Assembly (NCBI GenBank): GCA_009741485.1
Contig: CM019218.1
Span: 51,013,630-51,077,629 of the forward strand
DNA from: Malurus cyaneus samueli
Taxonomy: Eukaryota; Chordata; Aves; Passeriformes; Maluridae
DNA length: 64,000 nucleotides
Reading direction: 5' to 3'
The notes under the pieces were generated by a model. That model saw only the letters and a list, made by a program, of their open reading frames with translations. It ran no database searches and was not told the origin of the DNA. How positions within the stretch are numbered: the first letter of the stretch is position 1; the number at the start of each line of letters is the position of its first letter. Shown here piece after piece: positions 47,032 through 59,900 of the stretch. The position numbers and the translations under genes were made by a program.

Positions 47032-50000
47032 CTGCAAGACAAAAGATGGACAGGAACACTTAGGTAAACATCAAACAGGGACAGGGCAAGGGTAGGGTCA
47101 GCAGAGCTCTCCCACCAAGGTGGGTGTCTGACAGCTGTGGTCAGGGGCAGTCACACAGAGCATGGCATCGAGCAGAGGGGTCAGTGTGTCAGCACACACC
47201 AGCACATGGAATCACCCCTGCTTTACCACACCCTCCTGCTTTCTAAGCAGAGCTCCCACTGCCACACATCCTCCAGCCATACACAGGCTTGCCAAAAAGC
47301 ATCTTCAGAGGAACGTGTGTCTGTTAGAGTGAACTGCAAGAGACAGCAAACCACTGACCCACTGCTAATTCACACCCCGCAGAAGAATTCTGATGGCTCT
47401 GGGAAACTGTCCTTCTCCACAGCAAGAGTCACAAGGGGTGGGTGTAAGTCAAAGACTGTGGGAGACAGAGGCTGCTCTTGGTCACCAGTGTGATCCCACA
47501 CTGACTTCTCACTGTCCCAAAATCACTTCCATCTGTCAGCTGTTGGCAGTCTGCACCAAAGAGTAGGTGGTCTCTCAGCACTTCTGAGAGCATTAACTCC
47601 CCTGTTGTTCAAAAGTCAAGCAGCACAGATTTAAGCATTAACCCTGGCAAGGATTACTGTCCCTCAGCCCCTGGAGGGTGTCCTGTTCACATCAGCACAG
47701 AATGGCACGAGTGAGAGGCCAGTGCTGCTCCTGAACTCACTGTGAAATGAATGTGGTATCTGCTGCCCCTCACCAGGGCTGCCACCCTCTCCCAAAACAG
47801 GCATGAAACTCAAACCAGTACATTCTTATCAGCAAACTGGAACTGTTCATCTTTCCTGTCGATGGCCCTCTCCAGTGCAACCCATCACCCCTCTGTGCTG
47901 GCCTGTTTTACACTCCATCCTTCCAGAAATTACACGGGGCTTATTTCAAACCCTGACAATCCCGCTTGTGCTAACACGGTGCATTTTCCTGCTTTGTTTT
48001 CTTTGGGGGTAAAATTTACCAGCACCCTCTGATCCCAGCTGAACTGGGTTAAAATCAGCCAGCTGTGGCTCTGTTTGAAGAGAGCAGGCCTTTTTTGAGC
48101 AATCCATTTCCTCTCCAGCACGAAATGAGAACGACTCATGTGGCCCAGAGGCTTTCTAAAATAAGTCATCACTGTGGGGCTGCTAGCCAGGAACACCTCA
48201 GTGCCACACTGAGCAAGAACAGCAGGAAAAGCACCGCACCAAACCAAACCAGTGGGAATCTCATGCAGACTGATTGGAGCTCCAGAAGGGAATGAAGCAG
48301 CAGGCACGCTCTGGAGCATATTTCACTGGGAAATGGAAAGTCTGTCTCTGTCATTTCTAAGTGACTCCTGATCCTCAGAGCATTATAAAAGGCTTTGCAG
48401 TCCTGAGATGGTCCCAAGCTCTGCTAGAGGAAAGGCAGCTACAGGGAAACTTTATCCAAGAGGACAGGCAAGTGAGCCACAAAATCCAATTTGCAAAGGA
48501 TCAGAGGCTTATCCTGAGGCATCCTGCACACCACACACCATCCCATGCTCCAGGAGCAAACAGCAAATCAATATACACATGCAGTGCACCTCCAGCACTG
48601 ACAACACTGTTCACAGGATGATGGCTTAAATTACACCCAGAAGGTTGGTGAGACACCAAAAACCCACACTCAGAGTGTGTGCAGGAGTGCCCTGCCTGAT
48701 TCAGCTCTGCAGTCCTGAAGATGAAGGAGGGGACTGAGTAGAGCTCAGCTCTGGTTTGTTCCTGGCAGTGGGTTCTTGCAGTGTGGTTACCCAAATAATT
48801 TATTGCTGGATTTAAAGTGGCAATTAATGGTTAGAACTAGTGCCAGAAAGCCTTGTGTGCAGTCTAGAGCAGTTCTAACATTGCACCTGTGCTGCTTTTG
48901 CTTGGGCTGGAACTTGGGCAGTGCCAGAGTCCCGTGGTTTTACACATTAAACTGAGCCGTGTTTGGAAGCTGAGCTCAAACTGCTTGAGGGTGAACACAT
49001 GAAAAACCAGCAGCAATTAACACAAATGTTTCTTTCAGCTGAAGTTATGAAACAAGGAAAACAGGGTCAGTGGTGCAGTGGGCAGGGCTGGGGACCGGAG
49101 CTTGGGACATCCGTCCCCATCAGAGCATGGTGTCCCTGTGATAAAAAACTTCCTTAAAAATCTTCAGGTCATTGCTTTGGAGTAAAATGCAAAGTTTGTT
49201 CAAGGAGCTCAGAGGAGGAGAAAAGCTGGAGCCCAGGAGGGAGCTGGCCCAGCAGTAAGCGCTGGGTGCTGCGGAAACCAACTGCCAGGATCTAAAGATA
49301 TTTAAAAAAAAAACATCTGCTGTGTCCTCTCCTCCCCTTTGCCTTTTTATTCCTGCAAATAAAGAAAGCTTTTATCAAAGAAAGGTCAAATCACCCAGAA
49401 GATCAGCCTGGAAGGATCCAAGAGGAGAACTATTTATATTTAGATGTGGGGACTGCAATGAAATACATCATTCCCTTCCCTTCGCTTCAGCTCTGCCAGA
49501 AAGGCCATACAATTCTCCTGAGGTATGGAAACAGGGTGCTGACAAAAGCAGAGCACAAAGCCCAGAACTCTCTGTGTACACTGTGACTTTGGGCTATTCC
49601 TGATTAAACACAAACCCCGATCCCTGCACAAGCAGAATGCTGTAAATACAGGTCCCCAGTAAAGGTCTGGAGCAAATTTAACCAGTGCTGCTTTCTGATT
49701 TCTTCTCCAATCCCCTGAAACCCCTTCACATCAAAGAGGGGGGTTGCATTTAACTTAGTGGTCACTTTTCTCAAAGGATTACCCAGGTCTCACCTGCCCT
49801 TTACTGCACCAGGGCAGCATCTATAGATGCTCCTGATGGCATCTGCTTAAGGAAATTAAGATTGAACATTGAGGACAACAGAAAAGCTCTGAAAACAAAA
49901 AAAATCTGCTCCATTTAAACTATTTCTTGTGCTCAGTTTTCTCCTTGCTCCATGATTCAGCAAGTGCTATCGGCCTTAAATAAAGCTTCCTGCTTGTGAA

Positions 50001-53000
50001 AACTGCTGAATAAAGCACATGCTTTAGGTCACAGTAAAACCCCAAAGTTCCTTTAAACAGGACCATATTTGTCCTCTTGCTTTTCCATTTCTTTCCTCCC
50101 AATTGCAGTAACTTTGCTCACAAAACCACCCCAGGCAGGGATTTAGAGCAGGGCCAAGCTGAGAGGACAAGGTGGTGTTTTCAGCTCAAATGATGAAACT
50201 TTGGGGCAGTTTGTGGTCTCAGTAACGTGGGTTAGGGAAACACCAGGAGAGCTCAGGATGCTTGTGCAGAGCAGAGGCTGTTGCACACCACAGATTTACA
50301 CACACAACACCAAAGATAAAAAGTTCAATGAAGACACCAGCAAACACGAATGGCTCGGCACAAAGTCACCAGGAAGTTTAAAGCAGCTGAGCAATGGCCC
50401 CTGATATTTGAGTGCTTTGCTCAGAGCCTCCAAGTGTCAGGAGGGCAATGAGGGCTGGAGGCGATTCCCTCAAGTCCATTGCCCAGAGGCCACCACAGCA
50501 GGTCAGTCACACATCCCAGCTCTCCAAATCCACACAACCACGGGATTCCTGCAACCAAATGCGACCCGTGCTTGGTATTTCCTGCTTACAGAGGGAACAC
50601 AAACAACCCAAAGGCTTTGGGTGAGGCCTCAGGGTTAGAAACTGCTTATGCCTTTCTGAAGTGTGAGGAAGACACTGCTGCAGCCACCTCACTAATGGGA
50701 AGGGTTTGGCATGGTGGGACTCCCAACAGAGCACCCCAACCACCAGATACTGCAACAGCTTTATAAAAACAAATGGCTGATGCAAGGCTGGAGAAGATTA
50801 AAGCAGAGAATTGCTGGGGCAAGGGGCTCTCAGCCCCTCTTGCCAGGTTTTGGGAAAGCCCAAGGAGAGCAGCTGAGCAGATTCCAGCTATTGGAGCAAC
50901 TGCAGAGGAAGCCAAAGCCGTGAGTTTCCCCTCCTGTGCTCCTCAACTTCTTGGTCCAGAATTCTACTTGCTGTAAGAAAAGCAGGTAAATTTTCCTCAC
51001 AGTCAAAGGGTCACAAGTTCAAGTACAAGATGCCAGAATGGATGGGGAGAAACAGGGACCTTCATAAAGCCAGGACATCTAGAAGTGACCCAGCTGACAC
51101 TGCACAATACCACAGCCAGCAAAAGGGCTGCTGAGCCTGGGGTCTGTAATCAGAGCAGCTCCCAGCAGAGCCCCTGACCAGGGATTCCAGTGAAAGTCAA
51201 AGTGGATTGAACCTGAGGTTGACACACTGCAGCAGTCAGAGCCGTGCCTGGCTCTCTGCACAGTGCCAGAACTCAGGCTCCCACTTCACCAGTTCATTCT
51301 GAGTGAAGCAACAGCTCTCAAAAACAATTGCCAACAGCTCCAGCCTTGTTGCCCAACACCTACAGACAGTTCAGCCACGGTCAGGTCAACAGGGTGCTGT
51401 GAGAAACCAGCATTTCCACCAGTGGAGCAATACTGTGCAGCATCTAATCCTCTGATGGCCAAATGATCCCTCTCAAAAGGGCCTTTTACTCCTCAGGTGC
51501 AGGGAGTGGCTAGGAGCAGGAAACCTGCATAGATTTGCAAAGCAACAGCAGACTGTGAAGGATCAGTTCAGGAACTAAGAGGCAGAAGATGACCTCATCT
51601 ACTTTTCTCAGAAGCAGTGTGCCATCTCCCACTCCTCCTTTCCAGGGGAGGCTCTTTTGGGTTGGCACAGATCCATGACAACCACACATTTAACTCCTGG
51701 GCTTGCAGCTCACGCTAGAAAGGAACCAGACAGGATTGGCATCACTGATAGAAATGTGTCCATCCAAGCTAAAATCCCCCACTAGGAAGAGGCCAGCTCT
51801 AGCCTTATGGATGGCTCCTGGCGGTGGAAATGCATTTATTTAAACTTAATGTATGGTGGGGGGTGGCAGTGGGGACAGAAAGGCTGGGTCAGGCGTGCAG
51901 CGTGTGCTACATCAGAGAATCCCTCCGAGCAGGGGCAAATAAAGAGCTGCAGGACAGGAAAAATATAGGTCTGGTTTGAGTGCTGCCCTTTATTCTTAAA
52001 AGCATTACAGGCACTCTGCAAGCCGCTCCCATTAAGGAGCATTCCCAGCTGATGACAGCCCAGGCAGCAGGAGCAGCTCCACACAACACGGGCTCCAAGG
52101 CTGGCTGTGACCTCGGGGCCAGAGCCAAGCAAGCTTTGCTGGGAGAAGTGCAGAAAGGGTCAGCCATCGAGTCAGAGAAAGCCAAGCAGTGTCTTTGGGA
52201 GGGGTCCAGGAGCTGTGGGGTCTGATGTGTGTGGCAGCAGGACCATCCCTCTGTCCAAAGACAGCACGATGGCAGGGGAAGAGCAGGGGAAATGGGAAAG
52301 CAGCCATCCAGCACGGAGATGGAGAGTTTGACATGAAGCCCTGAAGCTGCAGAAGCTGCCAAGCTCATTTGAGGTGGAAAAGTGACCCCTAAAAGAGGAC
52401 AGAGATTTGACATCATTTGCCAAATGCTGACAAACCTCTCACTGAGGTTCACTAAACACTGATTTTGTGGCCCATTCCCTTCTTTTCCATCTGACTATAC
52501 GGGGTTTTGAGAAATAGGAGCAAAAGGAACCAAAACATTCCTGCAGAAATTCAATGAACAGAGCAGCATTGTGAATGTCATAAACCAGCCCAGAGCTGGC
52601 AATATCCCGGAAATGCAAACAGGAACCAGAGCCCTGCTCAGGTAAACATTCCCCACTCTCCATTTGCAGCTCAGCTCTGCTCCACAGCACTGGAGAAGAT
52701 GCCACTGAGTGGAAGAAAATACAGTATTAAAAAAAAAAATAAAAAAGATGAAGAGACAATTAGCAGGATATGTGTAGATGGTGCAGGCTGCTGTGTTCCA
52801 CTGAAGCATAATTCCTTAGAAAGGTGTCAGACTTTCCCTCGGCCTTCCCTCCATCAAACACTTCCAGAGAAATAGAAGGAAACTGCCTGGGCAGCCACAA
52901 ATTCCTGATCAAAACCACCAAGCAGCTGATGCTGCAGCACCGAGCTGGCTACAGCTGGCAACCTCGCACTGGGCTTTCCCTCCCCCTTCTCCTTTGTGAG

Positions 53001-53617
53001 ATGATTTAACAAGCTGCAGAATCCCACGGGACATGTCAGTCAGCCAACAGCAATGGAGCATCGTGTCTGGAGCCCAACATGTCCATCTGCGCCGTTCCCT
53101 TCTGACAGGCACAAAGCTCTGAGCTTGGAGTAAAAATGTCATCAAAAGGAACTTGTGCAGAAAGAATTGTTCCCTCCCCCGCCTGCCAGTGCCCTTGCAC
53201 AGGAAGGGATGTGTCAATTAAGTGTTTTGGGATGGCAGAAAACCTGTCACCCTCTGCTCACTGTCAGAAAACATCAATGGGATCAGAACACCTGGAAGTT
53301 ACTGTTTGTTTCCAGCACCAATAGAGATCTGATCCAATACATATCTCAGTGGAAATTTGGGATTTACAGCAGGAACCTTGCACCTGTAAGGGTATAGGGA
53401 CAGTGATACTTTACTTAAACATGGACACCCTCCCGGTGAAGTCTCAAACCTCTCTAGAGCCAATAAACCACTCCCACATTCTCCCCATCTCAGCGCTAAA
53501 AGACTTCTCAAGGTCTGCCTGCTTGGCCCAGCTGGCCACACTCCAATGCTCCTCAGGGCCACCATGGCTTCTGCTTGGGCACTGCCCCTTCACTTTGTGC
53601 CCTGTAACCCATACCCA

Positions 53618-53960
53618 CATCCCTCTCAGCATGGCCGTCCCCCTCCCCTTCCCAAATCCTGCTACCATCCCTCTCAGCCTGGTCGTCCCCCTCCCCTTCC
53701 CAAATCCTGCTACCATTCCTCTCAGCCCAGCCGCCACCCTCCCCTGCCCAAATCCCACTCATGTCTCTCTCAACCTAGCTGCTGCCCAGCCCTTCCCAAA
53801 TCCTGCCACCCTCCCCTTCCCAAATCCTGCTACCACCCCTCTCAGCCTGGCTCTGCCCTCCCTTTCCCAAATCCTGCTCACATCCCTGTCAGCCTGGCTC
53901 CTACCCAGCCCTTCCCAAATCCTGCTCACGTCCCTCTCAGCCTGGCTGCTGCCCAGCCCT
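53618..53960 (+). repeat. 48-bp minisatellite, about seven diverged copies
   Basis: The unit contains CATCCCTCTCAGCCTGG followed by a CCCTTCCCAAATCCTGCTAC segment. The first three copies are 48 bp apart (53618, 53666, 53714); later copies vary in length and sequence. Because 48 is a multiple of three, frames stay open on both strands and give repetitive, artefactual peptides. Confidence 0.9.
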
Positions 53961-56900
53961 GATGCCTGGAACACTGAACCGCGACGTGCCTGACCTGGGG
54001 CGGATGAAAAGCAGGTAAATAGGCCAAGTCAAGCAGAGACAGAGATTCAGGGACCGAATTACCCCTTCCCTACAGCAATTAAAAAAGCAAATGCAATTAT
54101 TTTGTACCAACAACTGCACGCAGAGTGCACTTTTGCCTTAGGGAGACTGAAACCAGTGAGACAGAGATTGGCACGACATCCCCCTTCCCTTGTGACATTG
54201 CCCAGATCAGTGACAGGAGGACTCTGAATCGGTGCTGGCACTGCAGCATTTAATTCTGTGCACACAAGGAGACCCTGGATGGCAGCAGGGACCCCTGGGC
54301 TCTAACCCAGGACATCAGGAGAAACACGGTGCTGGAGTGAAAAGGAAATGAATTGCTCTGATACCAAACAGCAAAATGACAGGATGGGAAGCGAGGCCCT
54401 CGAGGAAGGGGACACTGGACTGGAGAATTCAGCACCACAACAAAGCTTCCACTGAAGCGTCTGGAACACACTTTGCCCTTGAACACAGCCCACACCAGCA
54501 GCCCAGCAGCTCACCCACATGGCTTCATCTAAGCCTGTATCAAATCCCAGCTCCAGCTTAACCAGGAGTCCCTGAGGGCTAAAGAAAGACACTGCGAGGA
54601 GAGATTAACTGGCAACAGTGTGGGACACATACGAGGCACCGACATACCACTGACTCCAGAGACATTCCTTCTTGATGAGCTTTTTAATTGGGTGCCCGAA
54701 GAGCAAGTGACAGGGCAAGGAGAGAGCAAATACAGCGAGAGGAGGAGGGCAAACAGAGAAATGACCCCATGGTGGCTTGGATGGGAGCAGAGGGGACAGA
54801 CCTGAGCAGCCACAGAGCTCTGTGATCAGCTCTGCTCATGCCACACAAGCTGAGAAAGCACTGACTTACACAACAGCTCCTAAGAAAGCTCAGGGAAAGA
54901 AGGATGGAAATCAGAAAAGACATCCCTTTACTCCAGAAGCATCCTTGAAATCCAGTCTGTTAGAGAGCAGGAACAAGAGTGAATGGCCAAGGCAGGAAAT
55001 TATTCCCGAATCCCGAGATAGCTCCTAGAAGTTGTCATTATTTGTCTGTGCTATCTGTACAGAGATAAGGTTAGAGCTGAAAAACACGAGTGCTGAGAGC
55101 TGAGGACATGAGCCAGGCAGTTGAACAGACAGTCCTGCCCTGCTCTGAGAGCCCCAGGAAAGGGCAGGGACCACTCCCCAAGAGCCGCCAGGGGCAACTG
55201 CACCAACCCCTAATGCTGGAAAACTCAACCAATAATGGAACAGGCAGCAAAGAGAGATGTTCCCACATATTTCACGGTGGATCTGCAGCTTCCAGTCCTG
55301 ATTTCACCCAAATGCCAGCTCTGACTCTGCCCACAATGACAGCCTCAAACAGCTTTTTCCCTTCACCAGAAAAGAACTTCATTTTTTGGGGAACATACAG
55401 AACATAAGATATTCCAAACCCCTTCAAATATTTCTTCCCATTTTTCTGCAAAAATAACAGACCCAGCTCCGAGCCTTCTCTCTGTTCAATACAGCTCTCC
55501 CAGCCAGGAGCTGCTTTCAGCAGCACAGCCTTTCCCAGCCTGACATCTTTAATGTACAGAAGGAATGTACATATGCCAGTCAGACTCCTAAATATATGTG
55601 AGATAAAACTCTCCATTACTTCAAACAATTTCAGGGTTACTGCGACTGTCCCAGCAAATAATTCTATCTCAGCTGTAACAACTCACGCCCGTATAACAAC
55701 CAGGATCCTCATTTTAAACCAATTCTCTTTAGTCTTTATTTTCAGTGAAAAGGAATGTCAAGGTCACATCCTGTTTCACTCCTTCTGTGAAATAATTTTT
55801 GTTAAGACTAGAGGAAATATTTCCAAAATGCCAAATCCAGCATGAATTCCACACATCCTTTAAGTTCCAGTTTCAGCTGTTCTGACCCAAAGTAGATGAG
55901 CCACGGGAGCTCAGATACGGCTTCACAGCCTGCATCAGCCTGAAAGGAGTTGTGCAGGGGGCACAGGGGCAATGCAGTAATTGAAAATCATGCAAAGGTG
56001 GTTACTAACAACAATCCAGGACAGCACAAGTCATCCACGGGGATCACGGGATGAATCAAGGTCACTCAAACATCTCTTACAAGGCAGTCAACTCTATCAG
56101 AGTCCCCACTGTGCAGCAAGAAACCATGGCTTAAAAAAATCAGTGGAAAGAAGCACTAGGAAAAACCAACACAAATCCACAGGACACAGTCTCTTATTTA
56201 AATCATCTGATGGATTTCACTGTCCTTGTAACAGAACCAAGATCAGGATGCAAAGCTTTGAAGTCTTCAGAGCTTAAGGCTTTATCATAACCCTGTTCCT
56301 GATTCCTAAAAAATTGTGCTGAACTCTGAAACCGTGAGCAATAAGGAAGAGCCCTTGGAGCCCACCTAAGGCCCTGCCTGAGGGTGCTTCAAACCTCAAC
56401 AGACACCCAGCCTCTGGAATCAGATTCTGTTCTGAAATCAGGCACTTCGTAATGCCAAATGTGAGTGGATTTCTCAGTGTCTTAATTAGGATGAGGCAAA
56501 GGTAGTTTCACCTAATTTCCAACCCACTTCAATATTGGATTTGATCGACCACCTATGACATCTTCAGCCCTGCTGGCCCCAGGAGTCTGCACAACAGCAG
56601 GCAACGGGATTAGATAGAAATCTAATGAGATAATGTATTTACATAATATTTATGGAACTCACTCTCAGACAGGGTTTTGTTCTCGAGTCCTCAGTACGTG
56701 GCACTACAGACACTTCCTTTGAACTGGAAAAAGCTTGAGGTTTATTTTTAAATCTAATTTCCCTTTAAAAGAAACCATGTGTTTAAATAACAAGGGAGGA
56801 GTGCAAATGTACCTGGGTTTACCGAACCTAAACACCAACTCGAGCTCAACTTTCCTTCAGCTGAAATAACTTGGGCTCCTGCTGAGTGTCCAGCAAAGCC

Positions 56901-59900
56901 ATGCACACAGGCTCCTCCTGTAATTCCCTCAGCATCCTGCTATGTCAGATATATACCCTGATTTTCACCTGAAACCCTCAACAGCCACCTTAACACCCTG
57001 CGTGTGCCAGAGTCAGCTAAAATCCTTGGCTCAGGAAAAAGTAAAAACCCCACACATCTACACATTGCCAAGACAAAAATAGTTCCAAACTTAAGCCTTT
57101 TATCCAGCAGTCTGGAGGCCCAACTGGATTTTCTTCCAGGATACAAACATCTGCAGGAATCCCTGCCCAGCATCCAGCGCCACATTCAGTTTGAGTTAAC
57201 GGGCAATCCAAAAAGTTTAACTCCAATCTAATTGATCCAAACTTCTCAAAGTGGAGTATTACACATTAAGCCACAGCACTAGGATGAAGTAATTTTTTGA
57301 TTCAGGTCTAAAAACGTGCATGGGATGTGATGGATACCCAGGTACCATCTGGCATTAATGCCCTGCCTGACCCAGGGCAGGCAAATTCCCCACCCATGAG
57401 GGTACAGCAGTGCATCCTTTGGGAGACAGGACATAAAAGAGTTCTGAGGACATCACAAAGGCTCTCCAGGCTTTGTGTAGAAGAGGGCACATTCACATAC
57501 TCCAGCTCCTATTTCATTTCAAAGGCAGCTCACACCTTGCTGCCCTGTTTTTATTTGAGCCTTTGCCCCCTTCTCAGCCCCCCCAAGCTCTCCGTTGCCG
57601 ACAGCCAGCCCAGGTGCAGCGACATTTCCAGCTCTGTTTTCCTCCCTCCTGCAGACAGCAGCTGTGTTCACTTCGCCAGTCGGTTGCTATAGAAACAAAT
57701 CAATCCTCAACAGTTTTATTTTTACCAGTTTCTGTGAAATAGGATTTATCTCATTTCCATGACTAAGCTGTACTCTGGAGCGAGCTCTCTGGGACAGTGA
57801 CTGTGCCGGCTCAGCACCGGGCAGAGCTCGTGCTGCAGTGACAAGAGGAAATGGCCATCACCCGTGTTCAGAGGCACCTTCTCATCTCGAGGACACTTCA
57901 CCTTGAAAGGATTCCACAGCCAGAGCACTACAGCTTCCACAGCTGCATCCGAGAAGCGGAACAGGGCAGGAGTGGATGGCACAGCCCGGGAAATGCGATG
58001 GGTTCACACAGCGTGGAGGTGTCAGCACATGTTCTGTGCTGAGAGCCAGCACTGCCACAGCACGGGCTCAGCCTCTAGGAACTGCCTTCCCTTTGTCCCA
58101 GGGCAGCCGAGAGGGGCTTTCCTTCTGGTCTGGCCATGATCGGGATGCATTTCCTCCATTCTGTATGACCTCAACTCTGTGTCACACCTTTCACCTACGT
58201 CCTTTCTGTCCTCTTTGTTTCTCCTTCAGTCTCACTGAAATGATGCATTACCTCACAAAAACCCCGCTGGACGAATGCTGTTTTTTTGGCTTAGCTGCTC
58301 TAAGCACTGTTCCAACACTCATCTCCAGAAAGTTCTGCTCCCTGCCAAAGAGCTTTCCAGAGCCAGAGGGCACCTGTAGCACCGAGTGGAGCAGCTCCAC
58401 TTCACCAACACCCACTGCTGGGGCACGATCCGCTGCATGCAGGGAGCAGAAGGGGAGACTGCTCCTCTGTGCTCTCACCTGCAGGGTCCTGCCATTCCCT
58501 CCTGCTGGATCCAGGAACTGTGCAGCCCCAGGAGACAGGAATTTGTTAGATGTGCCAGCTGCAGCGCTTCCCCTGGCACAGCTGAACCTTGGGGAGAGGA
58601 GCTGAGGGCCAGGGGCCAGGCCCCCCATCCCAGCCTGGCCAAGCTGGAATCTTTACACTGCATTGTAAAGTGCCCAAAGCCATCCATCACACACTCAGCA
58701 TCCAGCTGAGCTGTGCATCACTCCTGCCTTCAGAACAGTGTGCTCTCACTGTGCTCAGATATGCAGTGACACTTCCTCAGTTTAGGGACTGCAGACTCAA
58801 GACTGTGGGAATGTCAGGATCTCATCGCTCAAATACCCCACATTTGGTGACAGGCATAGCTGTGTTTTTGTTCCCAAAATTCCTCACACAGCTGAACAGA
58901 AGGGTAAGAAGTTGGAGTATATAAATGAAAAAGCCATCAGGGAACCTCACAAGCATCCCCTCAGGGCCTCGAATCTCAAAAGCACCTGAGCAAAATTGCC
59001 CTTTGGCTTCCTAGGGCTGTTCAGGGTCCTCCAGCCAGCGCTGCAGCCAGGCCCAGGCAGAGAATAGGAAATAAGTAAATGCATGTTGTGGATGTGTTTC
59101 ACTGCTCCTTCCATGACAAAACAGAGCACAAACCTCAGGTGAGCCCTGCAAATGCTCCTGGGAAGATGTGTAACCCAGCAACTGGAAAAACATCTGGGAG
59201 CCTTGTGCCTCAGTTCTGCTCCAGCTTCCAGTCCCTGCCACTGGCTGTTCATATCCTACAACAGTCAGCAGCAGCAGCTGCCTTGGTTCCAACATCTGCA
59301 GCATCCTCAACACAATGGGACCCACCTGATGCTCCTCACCTGAGACCAGGACCCTCATGACACCCCTCACATCACATCTTAGCTCACAGCAACTCCCTGA
59401 TAGAGCATTTGAGGTAACCTGTACGAGCACATGGATATTTCCAAAAGCAGCTTGGCACTTCAAAGCACTCTCAAAGCAAGGCAAAAACTATGCTTGTGCT
59501 CTCACCCTGCATATGACACAAACACGATGACACACTGACATTCCCAAGAGAGCGAGTCCCACAGGACATGTGGGTGAAGACTGATTGGAAAACAGTACCT
59601 GGAAGAATGTTCAGCCCCCCCAACACCCTCCTGTGCAGAGCCTTCCACTTCCAACCCCACTCTCTGTTGACTAACCCAGCAGTGCACGGCCTGGAAACCT
59701 GGGGCTGCCACAGCCCATCAGAAAGGGAGCGGCACAGGGCTCTCCTGAGGGTGTTTCACAGGAAGGGAACCCACCCACAACCATCCCCATGTGCCCAAGA
59801 AAGCCCCACGTGCTGTAGAAACCACCGGCTTGGGTGAGTGGAGCAGGGCAGGGCCAACACCACTGCTCCGAGATTCCAGAGCGAGGAGAACCTGGTGCTC

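Noticed and set aside
53444..53993. Long overlapping open frames on both strands with repeated peptides
   Set aside because: Product of the 48-bp minisatellite, whose unit length preserves frame.
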